A stretch of 27,331 bases of DNA from CAYQZD01 sp964421875 (GTDB lineage Bacteria; Electryoneota; Tariuqbacteria; Tariuqbacterales; Tariuqbacteraceae), in the NCBI GenBank assembly GCA_964421875.1, contig CAYQZD010000046.1, forward strand, positions 1-27,331, written 5' to 3'. Positions 7,469 through 15,942 of the stretch are shown one piece after another. The position numbers were made by a program, and so were the translations under genes. The notes beneath the pieces were generated by a model. The model worked only from the letters and a program-made list of their open reading frames with translations. It searched no databases and was not told the DNA's origin. Each line of letters begins with the position of its first letter. Positions within the stretch are counted from its first letter, which is position 1.

Positions 7469-8590
7469 TTGATTGAGAACAATTTAGTATTCCGGAACTT
7501 AGCCGGATTGCGGGGGGCGGGGCTTATCGCTTACAGTTGTTCACCGGTTATCAACAACAATACTATTACCGAGAACCGCTTGTTAGGGGGAGTTTACGGG
7601 GCTTCCAGAGGGGGCGGATTATGGTCTTCTTCCGCCTCATCTTTCAGCGGGGTGAACAACATAGTCTATTCGAATTTTGCGGAGGAGAATCCCGAATGCT
7701 ACGGTTCGGTGGACTTCACCTATAGCTGCGTTTCCACCATTACACCCGGAACCGGCAACATTGTCAGCGACCCGGTATTCGTCAATCCGGCGCAGTTCGA
7801 TTTCAACCTTCAAGCCAGTTCACCCTGTATCGACGCGGGAGACCCTGCGAGCCGGATGGATCCGGACAGCACTCGGGCGGATATGGGGGCGCTCTATTTC
7901 GACCAGAACCGGCTCTACCTGACGCTTACCCCGAACAATCCGCCGGTAACGATTCCGGCGGGCGGGGGCAGTTTCGGCTATACCGTGAGCCTCGCCAACA
8001 ACTCGCTGAGCGCGGTGGCGGTGGATGTTTGGACGGAGGTGCGTTTTCCCAACGGCATCAGCCTTCCGCTGCTGAGACGGTACGGGATTTCCGTTCCTTC
8101 GGGGGCGGTTTTATCGCGGGAGCTTACTCAGAACGTTCCCGGCAGTATCCCTCCGGGCGTTTACAGCTATTCCGCGAAGGCGGGCGGTTTCCCGGACGCG
8201 GTGATGGCTTACGACAGTTTCGATTTCGAGAAGACCGTTTCGAGGGACGAAGGAAGCGCGGCGTATCAAGGAGGCTGGATAGTCACCGGCTGGGAGGAAA
8301 ATACAAACGCTTCTTTAATTCTTAATTCTCAATTCTCAATTCTCAATTCCTCCCCCAATCCCTTCAACGCTTCGACAGCTCTTAGCTTCGTGCTGCAAGC
8401 TGCAAGCAGGATTGAATTGACAATCTACGACATCTCCGGGCGTGAGGTGCTGGATTTGGTCGACGCTTTCTATCCTGCCGGAACGCACCAAGTCGTATGG
8501 GATGCGTCTGCGATGTCCAGCGGAGTATTTTTCGCGCGGCTGGAGGCTGGCGGCAGTGTAGAAACGGTTAAGATTATATTGATGAAGTAG
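7469..8590 (+). CDS. C-terminal open part of the split beta-helix protein
   Basis: The 373-residue frame after the internal stop could begin at TTG 7469, but no ribosome site precedes it and it has no signal peptide, so independent function is unlikely. It carries the last beta-helix rungs, the shared module at residues 151-254, a GGW..TGWEE tail, and the sorting domain from about 294 (SPNPFNAS) to the end (VKIILMK). Confidence 0.6.
   Translation: MIENNLVFRNLAGLRGAGLIAYSCSPVINNNTITENRLLGGVYGASRGGGLWSSSASSFSGVNNIVYSNFAEENPECYGSVDFTYSCVSTITPGTGNIVSDPVFVNPAQFDFNLQASSPCIDAGDPASRMDPDSTRADMGALYFDQNRLYLTLTPNNPPVTIPAGGGSFGYTVSLANNSLSAVAVDVWTEVRFPNGISLPLLRRYGISVPSGAVLSRELTQNVPGSIPPGVYSYSAKAGGFPDAVMAYDSFDFEKTVSRDEGSAAYQGGWIVTGWEENTNASLILNSQFSILNSSPNPFNASTALSFVLQAASRIELTIYDISGREVLDLVDAFYPAGTHQVVWDASAMSSGVFFARLEAGGSVETVKIILMK
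8315..8349 (+). repeat. Five 7-bp units inside coding sequence
   Basis: TTAATTC twice then TCAATTC three times, exactly 35 bases, encoding the ILNSQFSILNS linker just before SPNPFN. The same five-unit structure occurs at 19770-19804 in a different gene. Confidence 0.9.
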
Positions 8591-8628
8591 CGGTCTCCGG
8601 TTCGGTTAGCGAACCTTCAAGTTTTTGG

Positions 8629-8664
8629 AATCCCCCTATCCGGTTTTCGGAAGGGGGATTTTTT
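8629..8664 (+). terminator. Intrinsic terminator after the beta-helix gene
   Basis: AATCCCCCT (8629-8637) pairs with AGGGGGATT (8652-8660); the interior TCCG/CGGA extends the stem around a GTTTT loop, followed by a T run to 8664. Confidence 0.9.
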
Positions 8665-8673
8665 ATTGCCGGA

Positions 8674-8691
8674 CAGGGTATAGAGACCCTG
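8674..8691. repeat. Constant-loop hairpin, degenerate GCGCAGGGT-type copy 2
   Basis: CAGGGT, loop ATAGAG, ACCCTG, followed by the CGCCACAAC flank seen in the other copies. The outer left arm is degenerate. Confidence 0.6.
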
Positions 8692-8724
8692 CGCCACAAC
8701 ATATAGGACAATTCCGGATTTTTC

Positions 8725-8753
8725 TTGACTTTCTGCAAATTAATCGATATAAT
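8725..8753 (+). promoter_or_regulatory. Sigma-70-like promoter
   Basis: TTGACT (8725-8730), a 17-base spacer, and TATAAT (8748-8753), 72 bases before the ATG at 8826. It lies directly downstream of a terminator, which fits a new transcription unit. Confidence 0.8.
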
Positions 8754-8825
8754 GTTGAATATATGATTGTACTCCGCTGTAATTAGCGTTGCTTTGAACC
8801 CTTTGCTTACCGGAGGAGGTTCAGC

Positions 8826-10826
8826 ATGTTCAATTCAACTTTGCTGAGAATTGCATTAATCGCTCTGTTCCTGGGATATTGGTCGAATGCGGAGGGGAGA
8901 AATCTCAATTACGCTTCGACCAAAGTGACAATAGGCGGCAAAACCGCTAATCCTCACTCGATTACACCGACCAATTTTCATCACCTCGACCATCACTTCG
9001 ACCACAATTTTCATCATCCCGAACCGCCCTATTCTACCGACGAACCTTTAGGGGAAGTTTTCATTTTAGGGACGACCTGGTTCGATTATCAGGGCGGGGG
9101 AAGTAGAATCAAGCTGGACACGGAGGGGTACGTTCACGCTTTGTGGACTAATGATATAAACACACAAGACCACCCGCACATCTACTATCAGGTGATGAAT
9201 CCCCAGAATGCTCTGCTATTTCCCGGCGGGGGGGTTCAAGTGAACCAAACCAGGATTGCCTACAGCCCCTGCCTGGAGCTTTACTCCGACAATCGGGCGA
9301 TGCCCTGCTTTACTATGCAGCCTATTTCTGGCGGCGCGCACCATTCCGAGGCGGGTTTCGATTATATTCCGCGCATGGGGGCGTTTGGAGCGTCTGAATT
9401 TCCGCGCATTACGAATCTGGGGGACAGCGTGGAGGTTTACCATCCGCAGGTGGCGCGCAGTTTGGACAGCGCTTACCACTTTATAATGTGCGGCGCGCCC
9501 GATGAAAACGGACTGCAGCGCGTCTTCTACCTCCGCGGCGAATTCAGTCCTTACGCTTATATCTATACTTACAACGACAGCCTGCAGGATATCGGGTACA
9601 CCGTCACAGGCGATATCGCTGTCGCCGCCTCTACCGTATCGAACCGGGTGGCAGTAGCCTGGCTAGAACCCTTGGCGACGGGGAGCGACACCAACAAGTA
9701 CGACAACAATCTGATAATCTGCGTATCCAACGACGGACTGAACTGGGATTGGAGCGACACACTGAATCTCACAAATTGGTATCCGCCGAGTCCGGCGTTT
9801 CTGCCGGACACGGCGCGGGCGAATCAGGACACTTTCCGCTGTTTCGGAGGAATCGATTTATTATTCGAAAATTCGGATTACCTACAGGCGTTCTTCACTA
9901 CCGTCGGTTATTATCATTATTCAGGCGAGGTGACTATAGGGAACAGCTTGATTTGGTTTTGGCATGAACAGTTTAATGATTTCAGTGTGGCGGCTAACGG
10001 CTGGTTTGAAAACGGTTGGCACGACCCGGGGGTGGATAAGAAATATGTCTGCCATCCTGTCGGAGTGTACGATTCTCTGAACAATGACCTGTACTGCGTT
10101 TACCAAAGGTATTTTATGCCTTTGGGAGCTTCGACGCAATACCCTTATCCCTATCAGATAGGCGACACCACCGATTTTTCCGCAAGTGGATGGCCTAACG
10201 GTGAGATTTGGGTAACAAAAAGGGACTACTATTGGGGTTGGCCGCCGCCGTATTTTTCCTGGTATAAAGGAACGAACGTCATTAGAACCCCTTCCCCCGC
10301 CGCGCTGCCGGGGGACTGCAGAAGCGAGATGTCTCTAAGCGCGGAAAACCGCGTGGTCAATGACCATCTTCATCTCTGCTATATTTTAGACAAAGACGCA
10401 GGCTATGTGGAGCAATTCGAGGGGACATGGACCTTGAACGATGTGTTTTACCAGCGCGCCCCGCTCGATTCATTATACTTTCCTTATGCTGACATCCTGC
10501 CGCCGATACCGCTCCATTGCGACAGTTCCAGTTCTGTGGGCAGACCGGGGGATTTTAGGCCCGGGAAATTCACGCTTTACCCCCCCTGCCCCAACCCCTT
10601 CAACCAGCGTTCGCTGGTCTCTTTTTCACTCAAGCGTTCCGGTAATATCAGTTTATCAGTTTACGATATTCAAGGGCAGGAAATCACGGTATTGGCGGAG
10701 GGATGGTATAATGCGGGAACGCACCGGATTGAAATCGATGGGGCGGAGCTTTCCAGCGGGATGTATTTCATCCGTTTGCAGGCAGGGGAGGCGGTGAATG
10801 TAAAGAAGGTGGTGTTGCTCAAGTAA
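8826..10826 (+). CDS. BNR-like T9SS cargo protein with His-rich N-terminal segment
   Basis: Predicted secreted or surface-exposed protein of 666 residues; role unknown. It has a signal peptide (residues 1-24), then a region unique to this copy with seven His in 13 residues (52-64), then a long domain beginning ILGTTWFDYQ shared with the proteins at 11241, 13933 and 20192, and a C-terminal T9SS type A sorting domain from about 588 to VNVKKVVLLK. The family has SNDGLNWDW-like Asp-box relatives, which suggests a BNR/sialidase-like beta-propeller, but no sialidase catalytic set is recognisable, so I do not call an enzyme. The STDGGLTW box present in two paralogs is replaced by a Tyr/Trp/Pro-rich stretch. 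A strong GGAGGAGG precedes the ATG, and a good promoter lies at 8725-8753. The sorting domain begins with an in-frame palindrome (10603-10618). Confidence 0.85.
   Translation: MFNSTLLRIALIALFLGYWSNAEGRNLNYASTKVTIGGKTANPHSITPTNFHHLDHHFDHNFHHPEPPYSTDEPLGEVFILGTTWFDYQGGGSRIKLDTEGYVHALWTNDINTQDHPHIYYQVMNPQNALLFPGGGVQVNQTRIAYSPCLELYSDNRAMPCFTMQPISGGAHHSEAGFDYIPRMGAFGASEFPRITNLGDSVEVYHPQVARSLDSAYHFIMCGAPDENGLQRVFYLRGEFSPYAYIYTYNDSLQDIGYTVTGDIAVAASTVSNRVAVAWLEPLATGSDTNKYDNNLIICVSNDGLNWDWSDTLNLTNWYPPSPAFLPDTARANQDTFRCFGGIDLLFENSDYLQAFFTTVGYYHYSGEVTIGNSLIWFWHEQFNDFSVAANGWFENGWHDPGVDKKYVCHPVGVYDSLNNDLYCVYQRYFMPLGASTQYPYPYQIGDTTDFSASGWPNGEIWVTKRDYYWGWPPPYFSWYKGTNVIRTPSPAALPGDCRSEMSLSAENRVVNDHLHLCYILDKDAGYVEQFEGTWTLNDVFYQRAPLDSLYFPYADILPPIPLHCDSSSSVGRPGDFRPGKFTLYPPCPNPFNQRSLVSFSLKRSGNISLSVYDIQGQEITVLAEGWYNAGTHRIEIDGAELSSGMYFIRLQAGEAVNVKKVVLLK
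10603..10618. repeat. 16-bp palindrome inside the sorting-domain code
   Basis: ACCAGCG, TT, CGCTGGT encodes the NQRSLV part of NPFNQRSLVSF. An identical copy, including flanking bases, occurs at 21792-21807 in a paralog; the other sorting domains here have different DNA at this point. Confidence 0.85.
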
Positions 10827-10898
10827 GTTTGCAAGTGCAAAAGTATGAAAGTGTGAAAGGATTGTGTACAAGTGTACAGGTGGGCAGGTGTACAAGTA
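10825..10898 (+). repeat. 8-bp tandem array starting inside the stop codon
   Basis: Units AAGTTTGC, AAGTGCAA, AAGTATGA, AAGTGTGA, then after a short break AAGTGTAC, AGGTGGGC, AGGTGTAC, AAGTAGGG. The first AA is the last two bases of the TAA stop. It runs into the GGCGGGTT hairpin. Confidence 0.85.
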
Positions 10899-10899
10899 G

Positions 10900-10918
10900 G
10901 GCGGGTTCTTAATCCGCC
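10900..10918. repeat. GGCGG hairpin repeat, copy 1
   Basis: GGCGGGTT, CTT, AATCCGCC (one G-T pair). Copies at 13669-13687 and 22052-22070 also directly follow 8-bp arrays. Confidence 0.8.
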
Positions 10919-10979
10919 AATTGGTTCTGTAGGATTTTTAGCGCAGCGGAGACCCCACAGTGTGAACCACGAAATGTAG

Positions 10980-10998
10980 GGCGGAATCTCATTCCGCC
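10980..10998. repeat. GGCGG hairpin repeat, copy 2
   Basis: Perfect arms GGCGGAAT and ATTCCGCC around CTC. The same sequence is at 13846-13864. Confidence 0.8.
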
Positions 10999-11038
10999 AA
11001 TTACATTTATAGCGATTTTGAAAAAACAGCGAGAGAAA

Positions 11039-11156
11039 GGATGTAATTCCGTTGCTGCCTGAATCCATCTTATTGTATTTATGTAAGATACTGGACTCCT
11101 GCTTTCGCGGGAGTGACATATAATAGGACAACTATTCTAATAATCGCAATAAAACT
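11039..11156 (+). repeat. Dispersed ~120-bp intergenic repeat, copy 3
   Basis: Full-length match by eye to the inverted copy at 6182-6306 and to the partial copy at the left window edge. Confidence 0.7.
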
Positions 11157-11240
11157 GTAGTTGATACACCGGACATAAAACAACACTCCGATTTTGCAGT
11201 TTAGGAAGTCAATTCATCAACTAAACTTCGGAGGACTAAA

Positions 11241-13595
11241 ATGTTCAACAGAAGTATCCTGCTCGTCAGCGCTGCCGTTATAGCGGTAATACTGTTTTAT
11301 TCATTTACCCTGGGGACTGAATCAAGTGTAATGCCGGTTAAGGATTATCCGGTAATAGGTCCTCACAGCCCACTCCCTGCGCCGGACTGTTTCCCGCCGA
11401 CTAACAACCCGCGCAATACCGACGACCCCATCGGACAAACCTATGAAATGGGGACTACCTGGTACGACATTCAGCATAATGCCACCTGCGGGCACCAGGT
11501 TCATCTGGATAATCTTGGGTATGTTCATATAGCGTGGATGCGGGGATTGGAATACGGCGCGATAAACCGGCATATTTACTATCAACTACTCGACCCTTCC
11601 GGGAATCTGGCGCTTCCAGTCGGTGGAGTTCAGGTGGACCAGATACCTCGCGCGGGATTTACCGATTTAGAGCTTTATCCGGATGACCGGGCGATGCCGT
11701 GTTTTCATCAGGGACAAGGCGGTGCCACTAACTTTCACACTGCATTAGCTTTCGATTATATACCGCGCGCCGGGGCTTTCGCTGCTGTCGAACCGCCCTG
11801 GGTATTGGGAATGGAAGTAATATGGCCCAAGGTAGCGCGGAGCCGGGATAACGGGTTTCATATCATCTCCACGGAAAATCCCGCTTCCGGGGTAGCCGGC
11901 GACCCGCAAAGGCATTATTACATTCGGGGAGAATTCAATCCCACGATGTTCACTATCAATTATCCGCCACAACAACAAGAAGTTGCCTGGACGATGATAA
12001 TCGGCGGCACTGCGGCGGCTTCGCCGGTGTCGGACCGGGTGGCTGTGGGGTGGCTGAAACTATGCGCTACCGACCCTTTGGATACCACACAGCACGATAA
12101 TGACCTGGTGGTCTGTATCTCCAACAATGGATTGACCTGGAACTGGAGCGACACTGTCAATATCACCAACTGGATAGAACCCGACCCTTCGCTTTTACCC
12201 GACACCGCCCGCGCCAACAAAGATACCTTCCGCTGCTACTGCTCCATCGACCTGATTTTCGATTACAATGATGTACTTCACACGTTTTTCAACACTGAAG
12301 GTTATTGGCACTATCAGGGTACGATTACTCGCGGCAACAGCTTTATTTGGCATTGGGACGAGGTCAACCGGGCTTTCTCGCTGGTAGCAAATGGTTGGTT
12401 CCATTATCCTCAAATCAGTTGCGGCGCCTGGAACAAAGCCACCACCCGTCCTCAAGCCGCCATCGACTCCGTAACCGGCGATATCTACTGTATGTATCAA
12501 AGATATGTTCAGCCTTATGCAATGGCTCCCCAAGGATTTCCTTATCAATTGGGCGACACCGCCGATTTTTCCGCCGCGGGATGGCCCAACGGGGAGATAT
12601 GGGTGACTAAATCGACCGACGGAGGGTTGAGCTGGGCTGAAGGCGCCAATGTCACCCGCACCCGCTCGCCCCACGCTCTTCCCGGTCAATGCCAGAGTGA
12701 ACTCACGCCGAGTATATTCAGGAAGGTAGTTAACGGCTGCTGCCACATTTTCTATGTTTTAGACCGGGACGCCGGAGCGGTGGTGCAAACCGAGGGAACC
12801 TGGACTGAGAACGAGGTAATTTACCAGCGTCTGCCGGTGGATTCGGTGGCGAGTTGGCCGTTGTTACCGCCTTATCCGATGCATTGCGATTCATCGGGAA
12901 TGCCGGGGGCTTCTCATTTAACCATAGAGCTGGCGCCGGTGAATCCTCCCATTGTGATTCCGGCCGGTGGAGGCGCTTTCCAGTTCATTGCCCAGGTGGA
13001 AAACCAGACTCCAATTCAGAGGCAATTCGACGCCTGGTCGGAAGTACGACTGCCTAACGGCGCAATTTACGGTCCTCTGATTATGCGCACCAATCTGCCC
13101 ATTTCCAGCGGGCAGACCTTAATACGCACTATTACCCAAAATGTGCCCTCCTACGCCCCTGCCGGTTATTATGCCTACATCGGTAAAATTGGAACTTACC
13201 CTAATACGGTTGTCGACGCCGACAGTTTCCAGTTAGTGAAAATGGCGGGGGAAGGGGCGCCAAACCACAACTTAGGCTGGACGGTCACCGGCTGGGAAGA
13301 TGAGAATAATCCATCGCTGGAGATTGAAACCGATGGGTATTCGATGCTGACAGCCTCCCCCAATCCATTCAACTCCTCAACAGTCGCGAGTTTCGAGCTG
13401 CGAGATGCGAGTCGAATCAAATTGTCGGTTTACGACATCCAGGGACGCGAAGCGGCGCGCTTGGCGGAGGGGTGGTATAATGCGGGGATACATCGGATGG
13501 AGTTCGACGGGACGGAACTTTCAAGCGGGTTGTATTTCATCCGTTTAGAAGCGGGGGAGATGGTAAATATGAAGAAGGTAGTGTTGCTTAAATAA
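11241..13595 (+). CDS. BNR-like T9SS cargo protein with inserted NPP/GGGSF module
   Basis: Predicted exported protein of 784 residues, longest of the four paralogs; role unknown. A signal peptide (1-25) precedes the shared domain (about 68-545), which starts MGTTWYDIQHN and contains an Asp-box-like STDGGLSWAEG at 458-468 and the paralog motif SPVSDRVAVGWL. The domain ends with PPYPMHCDSSGMPGA, after which paralogs 13933 and 20192 pass to a short linker. This protein instead carries the ~105-residue NPP/GGGSF module (560-667) and its GW..TGWED tail, then the sorting domain (703-784) ending KKVVLLK. The start is supported by CGGAGGA nine bases upstream. Repeats lie on both sides of the gene. 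A beta-propeller fold is inferred, not shown. Confidence 0.85.
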   Translation: MFNRSILLVSAAVIAVILFYSFTLGTESSVMPVKDYPVIGPHSPLPAPDCFPPTNNPRNTDDPIGQTYEMGTTWYDIQHNATCGHQVHLDNLGYVHIAWMRGLEYGAINRHIYYQLLDPSGNLALPVGGVQVDQIPRAGFTDLELYPDDRAMPCFHQGQGGATNFHTALAFDYIPRAGAFAAVEPPWVLGMEVIWPKVARSRDNGFHIISTENPASGVAGDPQRHYYIRGEFNPTMFTINYPPQQQEVAWTMIIGGTAAASPVSDRVAVGWLKLCATDPLDTTQHDNDLVVCISNNGLTWNWSDTVNITNWIEPDPSLLPDTARANKDTFRCYCSIDLIFDYNDVLHTFFNTEGYWHYQGTITRGNSFIWHWDEVNRAFSLVANGWFHYPQISCGAWNKATTRPQAAIDSVTGDIYCMYQRYVQPYAMAPQGFPYQLGDTADFSAAGWPNGEIWVTKSTDGGLSWAEGANVTRTRSPHALPGQCQSELTPSIFRKVVNGCCHIFYVLDRDAGAVVQTEGTWTENEVIYQRLPVDSVASWPLLPPYPMHCDSSGMPGASHLTIELAPVNPPIVIPAGGGAFQFIAQVENQTPIQRQFDAWSEVRLPNGAIYGPLIMRTNLPISSGQTLIRTITQNVPSYAPAGYYAYIGKIGTYPNTVVDADSFQLVKMAGEGAPNHNLGWTVTGWEDENNPSLEIETDGYSMLTASPNPFNSSTVASFELRDASRIKLSVYDIQGREAARLAEGWYNAGIHRMEFDGTELSSGLYFIRLEAGEMVNMKKVVLLK
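13391..13411 (+). repeat. Three 7-bp units inside the sorting-domain code
   Basis: TTTCGAG, CTGCGAG, ATGCGAG, 21 bases, encoding the strand-like FELRDAS. Equivalent 21-base triplets sit at the same protein position at 8386-8406, 15705-15725, 17568-17588 and 19841-19861. Confidence 0.75.
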
Positions 13596-13668
13596 GTGTG
13601 AAAGTGTGAAAGTGTGAAAGTGTGAAAGTGTGAAAGGATTGTGTACAAGTGGGCAGGTGTACAAGCAG
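13594..13668 (+). repeat. 8-bp tandem array starting inside the stop codon
   Basis: Five perfect AAGTGTGA units (13594-13633), the first beginning with the AA of the TAA stop, then AAGG, a short break, AAGTGGGC, AGGTGTAC and AAGCAGGG leading into a GGCGGGTT hairpin. Confidence 0.9.
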
Positions 13669-13687
13669 GGCGGGTTCTTAATTCGCC
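13669..13687. repeat. GGCGG hairpin repeat, copy 3
   Basis: GGCGGGTT, CTT, AATTCGCC; one mismatch in the stem relative to the copies at 10900 and 22052. Confidence 0.75.
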
Positions 13688-13796
13688 AAACACCAGCGTG
13701 TCATTCCGGCGGCCTGTGCGCCGTACGGCGTAAGCCGGAATCCTTCTTTCGCGTTCTGTCATGTCCTTAGCGCAACGAAAACCTGACACTCCATCG

Positions 13797-13824
13797 TGGC
13801 GCAGGGTCTCCGCACCCTGCGCCA
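13797..13824. repeat. Constant-loop hairpin, GCGCAGGGT stem, copy 3
   Basis: Perfect 11-bp arms TGGCGCAGGGT and ACCCTGCGCCA; here the loop is CTCCGC, the reverse complement of the GCGGAG loop in the copy at 23903. Confidence 0.85.
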
Positions 13825-13845
13825 TAATTGAACCATAGATTGTAG

Positions 13846-13864
13846 GGCGGAATCTCATTCCGCC
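13846..13864. repeat. GGCGG hairpin repeat, copy 4
   Basis: GGCGGAAT, CTC, ATTCCGCC, identical to 10980-10998. Confidence 0.8.
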
Positions 13865-13932
13865 TATTAAAACTCTATGTTACTGATTTATCTATACAAA
13901 GCTTTGACTGAAAGGAAAACGAGGATAGAAGT

Positions 13933-15909
13933 ATGCGGCTGAAATTCGTTACCATATCGCTGTCAATCTCACTTTCATTAGCTTTCGGAACAACATTAGC
14001 ATCGACTGTTAATTCCGGGAAAAGACCGATTTCCCGCGACCGGATTGTCGGACCGGACACTCCTTCCCCGCCGCTTCAAGGCTTCCCACCCACCAGCGCT
14101 CCGGTGGAAGCTAAGGATTTTATCGGCGAAATTTTCGTGATGGGCACTACCTGGTACGACATCCAGCATAACAGCACCTGCGGGCATCAGATCAGGCTGG
14201 ATAGCGAGGGATATGTTCACACAGCCTGGATGAACGCCCTCAACCAGGGGGCGGTCGAAAGACATATTCATTACCAGTTGTTATCTCCCGATAATACACT
14301 GGTCTTTCCCGGCGGAGGTATCCGGGTAAATCAGATGAATCGCGCGGGATATGTCGATCTGGAGCTCTATCCTGACAACCGTGCGATGCCCTGTTTTCAC
14401 CAGGGGCAGGGGGGGTCGATGAATTATCACACCGCCCTGGCTTTCGATTATGTCCCCCGCGCAGGATTATTCGGAGTGTCGGAACCGCCCTGGGTATTCT
14501 ATCAAGGATGTGATTTGGAAATAGTCTGGCCCAAAGTGGCGCGCAGCCGGGATAATGCTTTCCACATTTTCTCGACGGAGAATCAAATACTTCCCTTTAT
14601 ACAAAGACAATACTATATCCGCGGTGAATTCAATCCCACTACGCCAAACGTTACTTTTTCACCGGAATGGGTGATGGTGGCAGCGGCGGTGACGATATCC
14701 GGAACGGTTGCAGCTTCGCCGGTGTCCGACCGGGTGGTGGTGGGATGGCTTCTGCCCAGCGCCACTCACCCCACCGACACAACGCAGCACGATAACGATG
14801 CGGTGGCGGTGATATCGAACGACGGGCTGAACTGGGATTGGACGGATACGCTTAACATAACGAATTGGATTCCATTCGACCCCGGTCTGTTACCGGATAC
14901 ACTGCTCGCCGACCGCGACACTTTCAGATGCTACGCCGAATTAGATTTAATATTCGATTTGGATGATGTTCTTCACGCGTTTTTCACCACCGAAGGTTAT
15001 TACCATTACGAACAGGCTATTACCTTTGGCAACAGTATCATCTGGCACTGGGACGAGTTTAACCGGGTCTATTCGATGGTCGCCAACGGCTGGTTTGAGG
15101 AGGATTTCAACTATCCCGGAGCCTGGAATCGATGCGTCTGCCGCCCTCAAGCGGCGTTAGACAGCGTTACCGGGGAAATTTACTGTATGTATCAACGTTA
15201 TATCAATCCGCTGGGACCATCGACTCAATTCCCCTTCCCCTATCAGGTCGGGGACTACGGCGACATTTCCGCCGCCGGCTGGCTCAACGGCGACATCTGG
15301 ATAACCAAATCGACCGACGGCGGATTGACCTGGGCTGAAGGAACCAATGTGACTCAAACCCGTTCGCCGCTTGCTATGCCCGGACACTGTAATAGCGAGT
15401 TAACACCGAGTATTTATCCGCGAACAGCCGATGGCAAGTGTCATCTGTTTTACGTTCTTGACCGGGACGCCGGAGCGGTGATACAAACCGAAGGGACCTG
15501 GACATTGAACGAAGTGCGATACCAGCGTGTGCCCATCGATTCTATCGCCGCCACGCCATTGCTTCCCCCCTACCCGATGCACTGCGATTCCACCGGAATG
15601 CCAGGGGCGCACAGCGTGGAAAATCCCGGCAGCCGGGACATCCCCGAAAAATTCACGCTGTATCCCCCCTCCCCCAATCCCTTCAATTCCTCTGTAGCTC
15701 TCAGCTTCAAGCTGCAAGCTGCAAGCAATGTAAAACTCTCGGTGTACGACATTCAGGGGCGGGAAACGGCGCGCTTGGCGGAGGGATTTCATCCTGCTGG
15801 AACTTATCAAGTCGAATGGGACGCCTTAAAGATGGCGAGTGGATTATACTTTGCTCGACTCACTACAGAGGGAACGATTATGACGAGAAAAATCTTACTG
15901 GTAAAATAG
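13933..15909 (+). CDS. BNR-like T9SS cargo protein
   Basis: Predicted exported protein of 658 residues, closest in layout to the protein at 11241 but without the NPP/GGGSF module. It has a signal peptide (about 1-24, ending TTLAS), the shared domain starting MGTTWYDIQHN, an Asp-box-like STDGGLTWAEG, the PPYPMHCDSTGMPGA hinge, a short linker and the sorting domain at 580-658. Its last residues (MTRKILLVK) differ from the KKVVLLK tail of the other three paralogs, and unlike them it has no 8-bp array after the stop. The next gene's ATG is 33 bases downstream, so the two probably form an operon. The ATG at 13933 follows CGAGGATAGA. No catalytic function can be assigned. Confidence 0.85.
   Translation: MRLKFVTISLSISLSLAFGTTLASTVNSGKRPISRDRIVGPDTPSPPLQGFPPTSAPVEAKDFIGEIFVMGTTWYDIQHNSTCGHQIRLDSEGYVHTAWMNALNQGAVERHIHYQLLSPDNTLVFPGGGIRVNQMNRAGYVDLELYPDNRAMPCFHQGQGGSMNYHTALAFDYVPRAGLFGVSEPPWVFYQGCDLEIVWPKVARSRDNAFHIFSTENQILPFIQRQYYIRGEFNPTTPNVTFSPEWVMVAAAVTISGTVAASPVSDRVVVGWLLPSATHPTDTTQHDNDAVAVISNDGLNWDWTDTLNITNWIPFDPGLLPDTLLADRDTFRCYAELDLIFDLDDVLHAFFTTEGYYHYEQAITFGNSIIWHWDEFNRVYSMVANGWFEEDFNYPGAWNRCVCRPQAALDSVTGEIYCMYQRYINPLGPSTQFPFPYQVGDYGDISAAGWLNGDIWITKSTDGGLTWAEGTNVTQTRSPLAMPGHCNSELTPSIYPRTADGKCHLFYVLDRDAGAVIQTEGTWTLNEVRYQRVPIDSIAATPLLPPYPMHCDSTGMPGAHSVENPGSRDIPEKFTLYPPSPNPFNSSVALSFKLQAASNVKLSVYDIQGRETARLAEGFHPAGTYQVEWDALKMASGLYFARLTTEGTIMTRKILLVK
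15705..15725 (+). repeat. Three 7-bp units inside the sorting-domain code
   Basis: CTTCAAG, CTGCAAG, CTGCAAG, encoding FKLQAAS. Confidence 0.85.
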
Positions 15910-15942
15910 GTGTACTATCAATACGGCAGCACTGGAGGAAAA

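Larger units (their letters stand above)
6806..8590 (+). pseudogene. Right-handed beta-helix T9SS cargo gene split by an in-frame TGA
   Basis: One reading frame runs from 6806 to the TAG at 8588-8590, broken only by TGA at 7421-7423. Reading through gives NNYAEET-stop-TSSGGGGIRCSYSDALIENN, a continuous beta-helix rung in which a glycine (GGA) would fit the stop position. The layout is signal peptide (MKRFRLCFTLGAMLLLCVAPRFGLAQ), parallel beta-helix with repeated IxNNxxxxNxAxxGGGI-like rungs, the CIDAGDP...ADMGALYFD ending typical of such proteins, the shared NPP/GGGSF module (7919-8230), a heptamer-repeat linker and the T9SS sorting domain (about 8348-8587). GAGGGG lies before the ATG. Other genes here clearly use TGA as stop, so recoding is unlikely. 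Either a recent nonsense mutation, a sequence error or readthrough. Confidence 0.8.
10827..11240. other. 414-base intergenic region filled with repeats
   Basis: In order: the 8-bp array, two GGCGG hairpins, and one full copy of the ~120-bp dispersed repeat. The last 85 bases hold the 5' leader of the next gene with a strong ribosome site (GGAGGA). No open frame or clear promoter is supported. Confidence 0.7.
13596..13932. other. 337-base intergenic region filled with repeats
   Basis: Holds the 8-bp array, two GGCGG hairpins, a GTCATTCCGG...CCGGAATCC inverted repeat with a GCCGTACGGC core (13699-13744), and a constant-loop hairpin. The last 65 bases lead to an ATG preceded by GAGG. No gene or clear promoter is seen. 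Confidence 0.7.

Noticed and set aside
12195..12746. 183-codon minus-strand frame inside the 11241 gene
   Set aside because: Antisense shadow of a conserved paralog domain.
13594..13668. CRISPR-like array
   Set aside because: The units are 8 bp with no spacers and there are no cas genes.
15910..15942. GTG start for the seven-repeat protein
   Set aside because: ATG at 15943 has a GGAGG site and starts the signal peptide directly.
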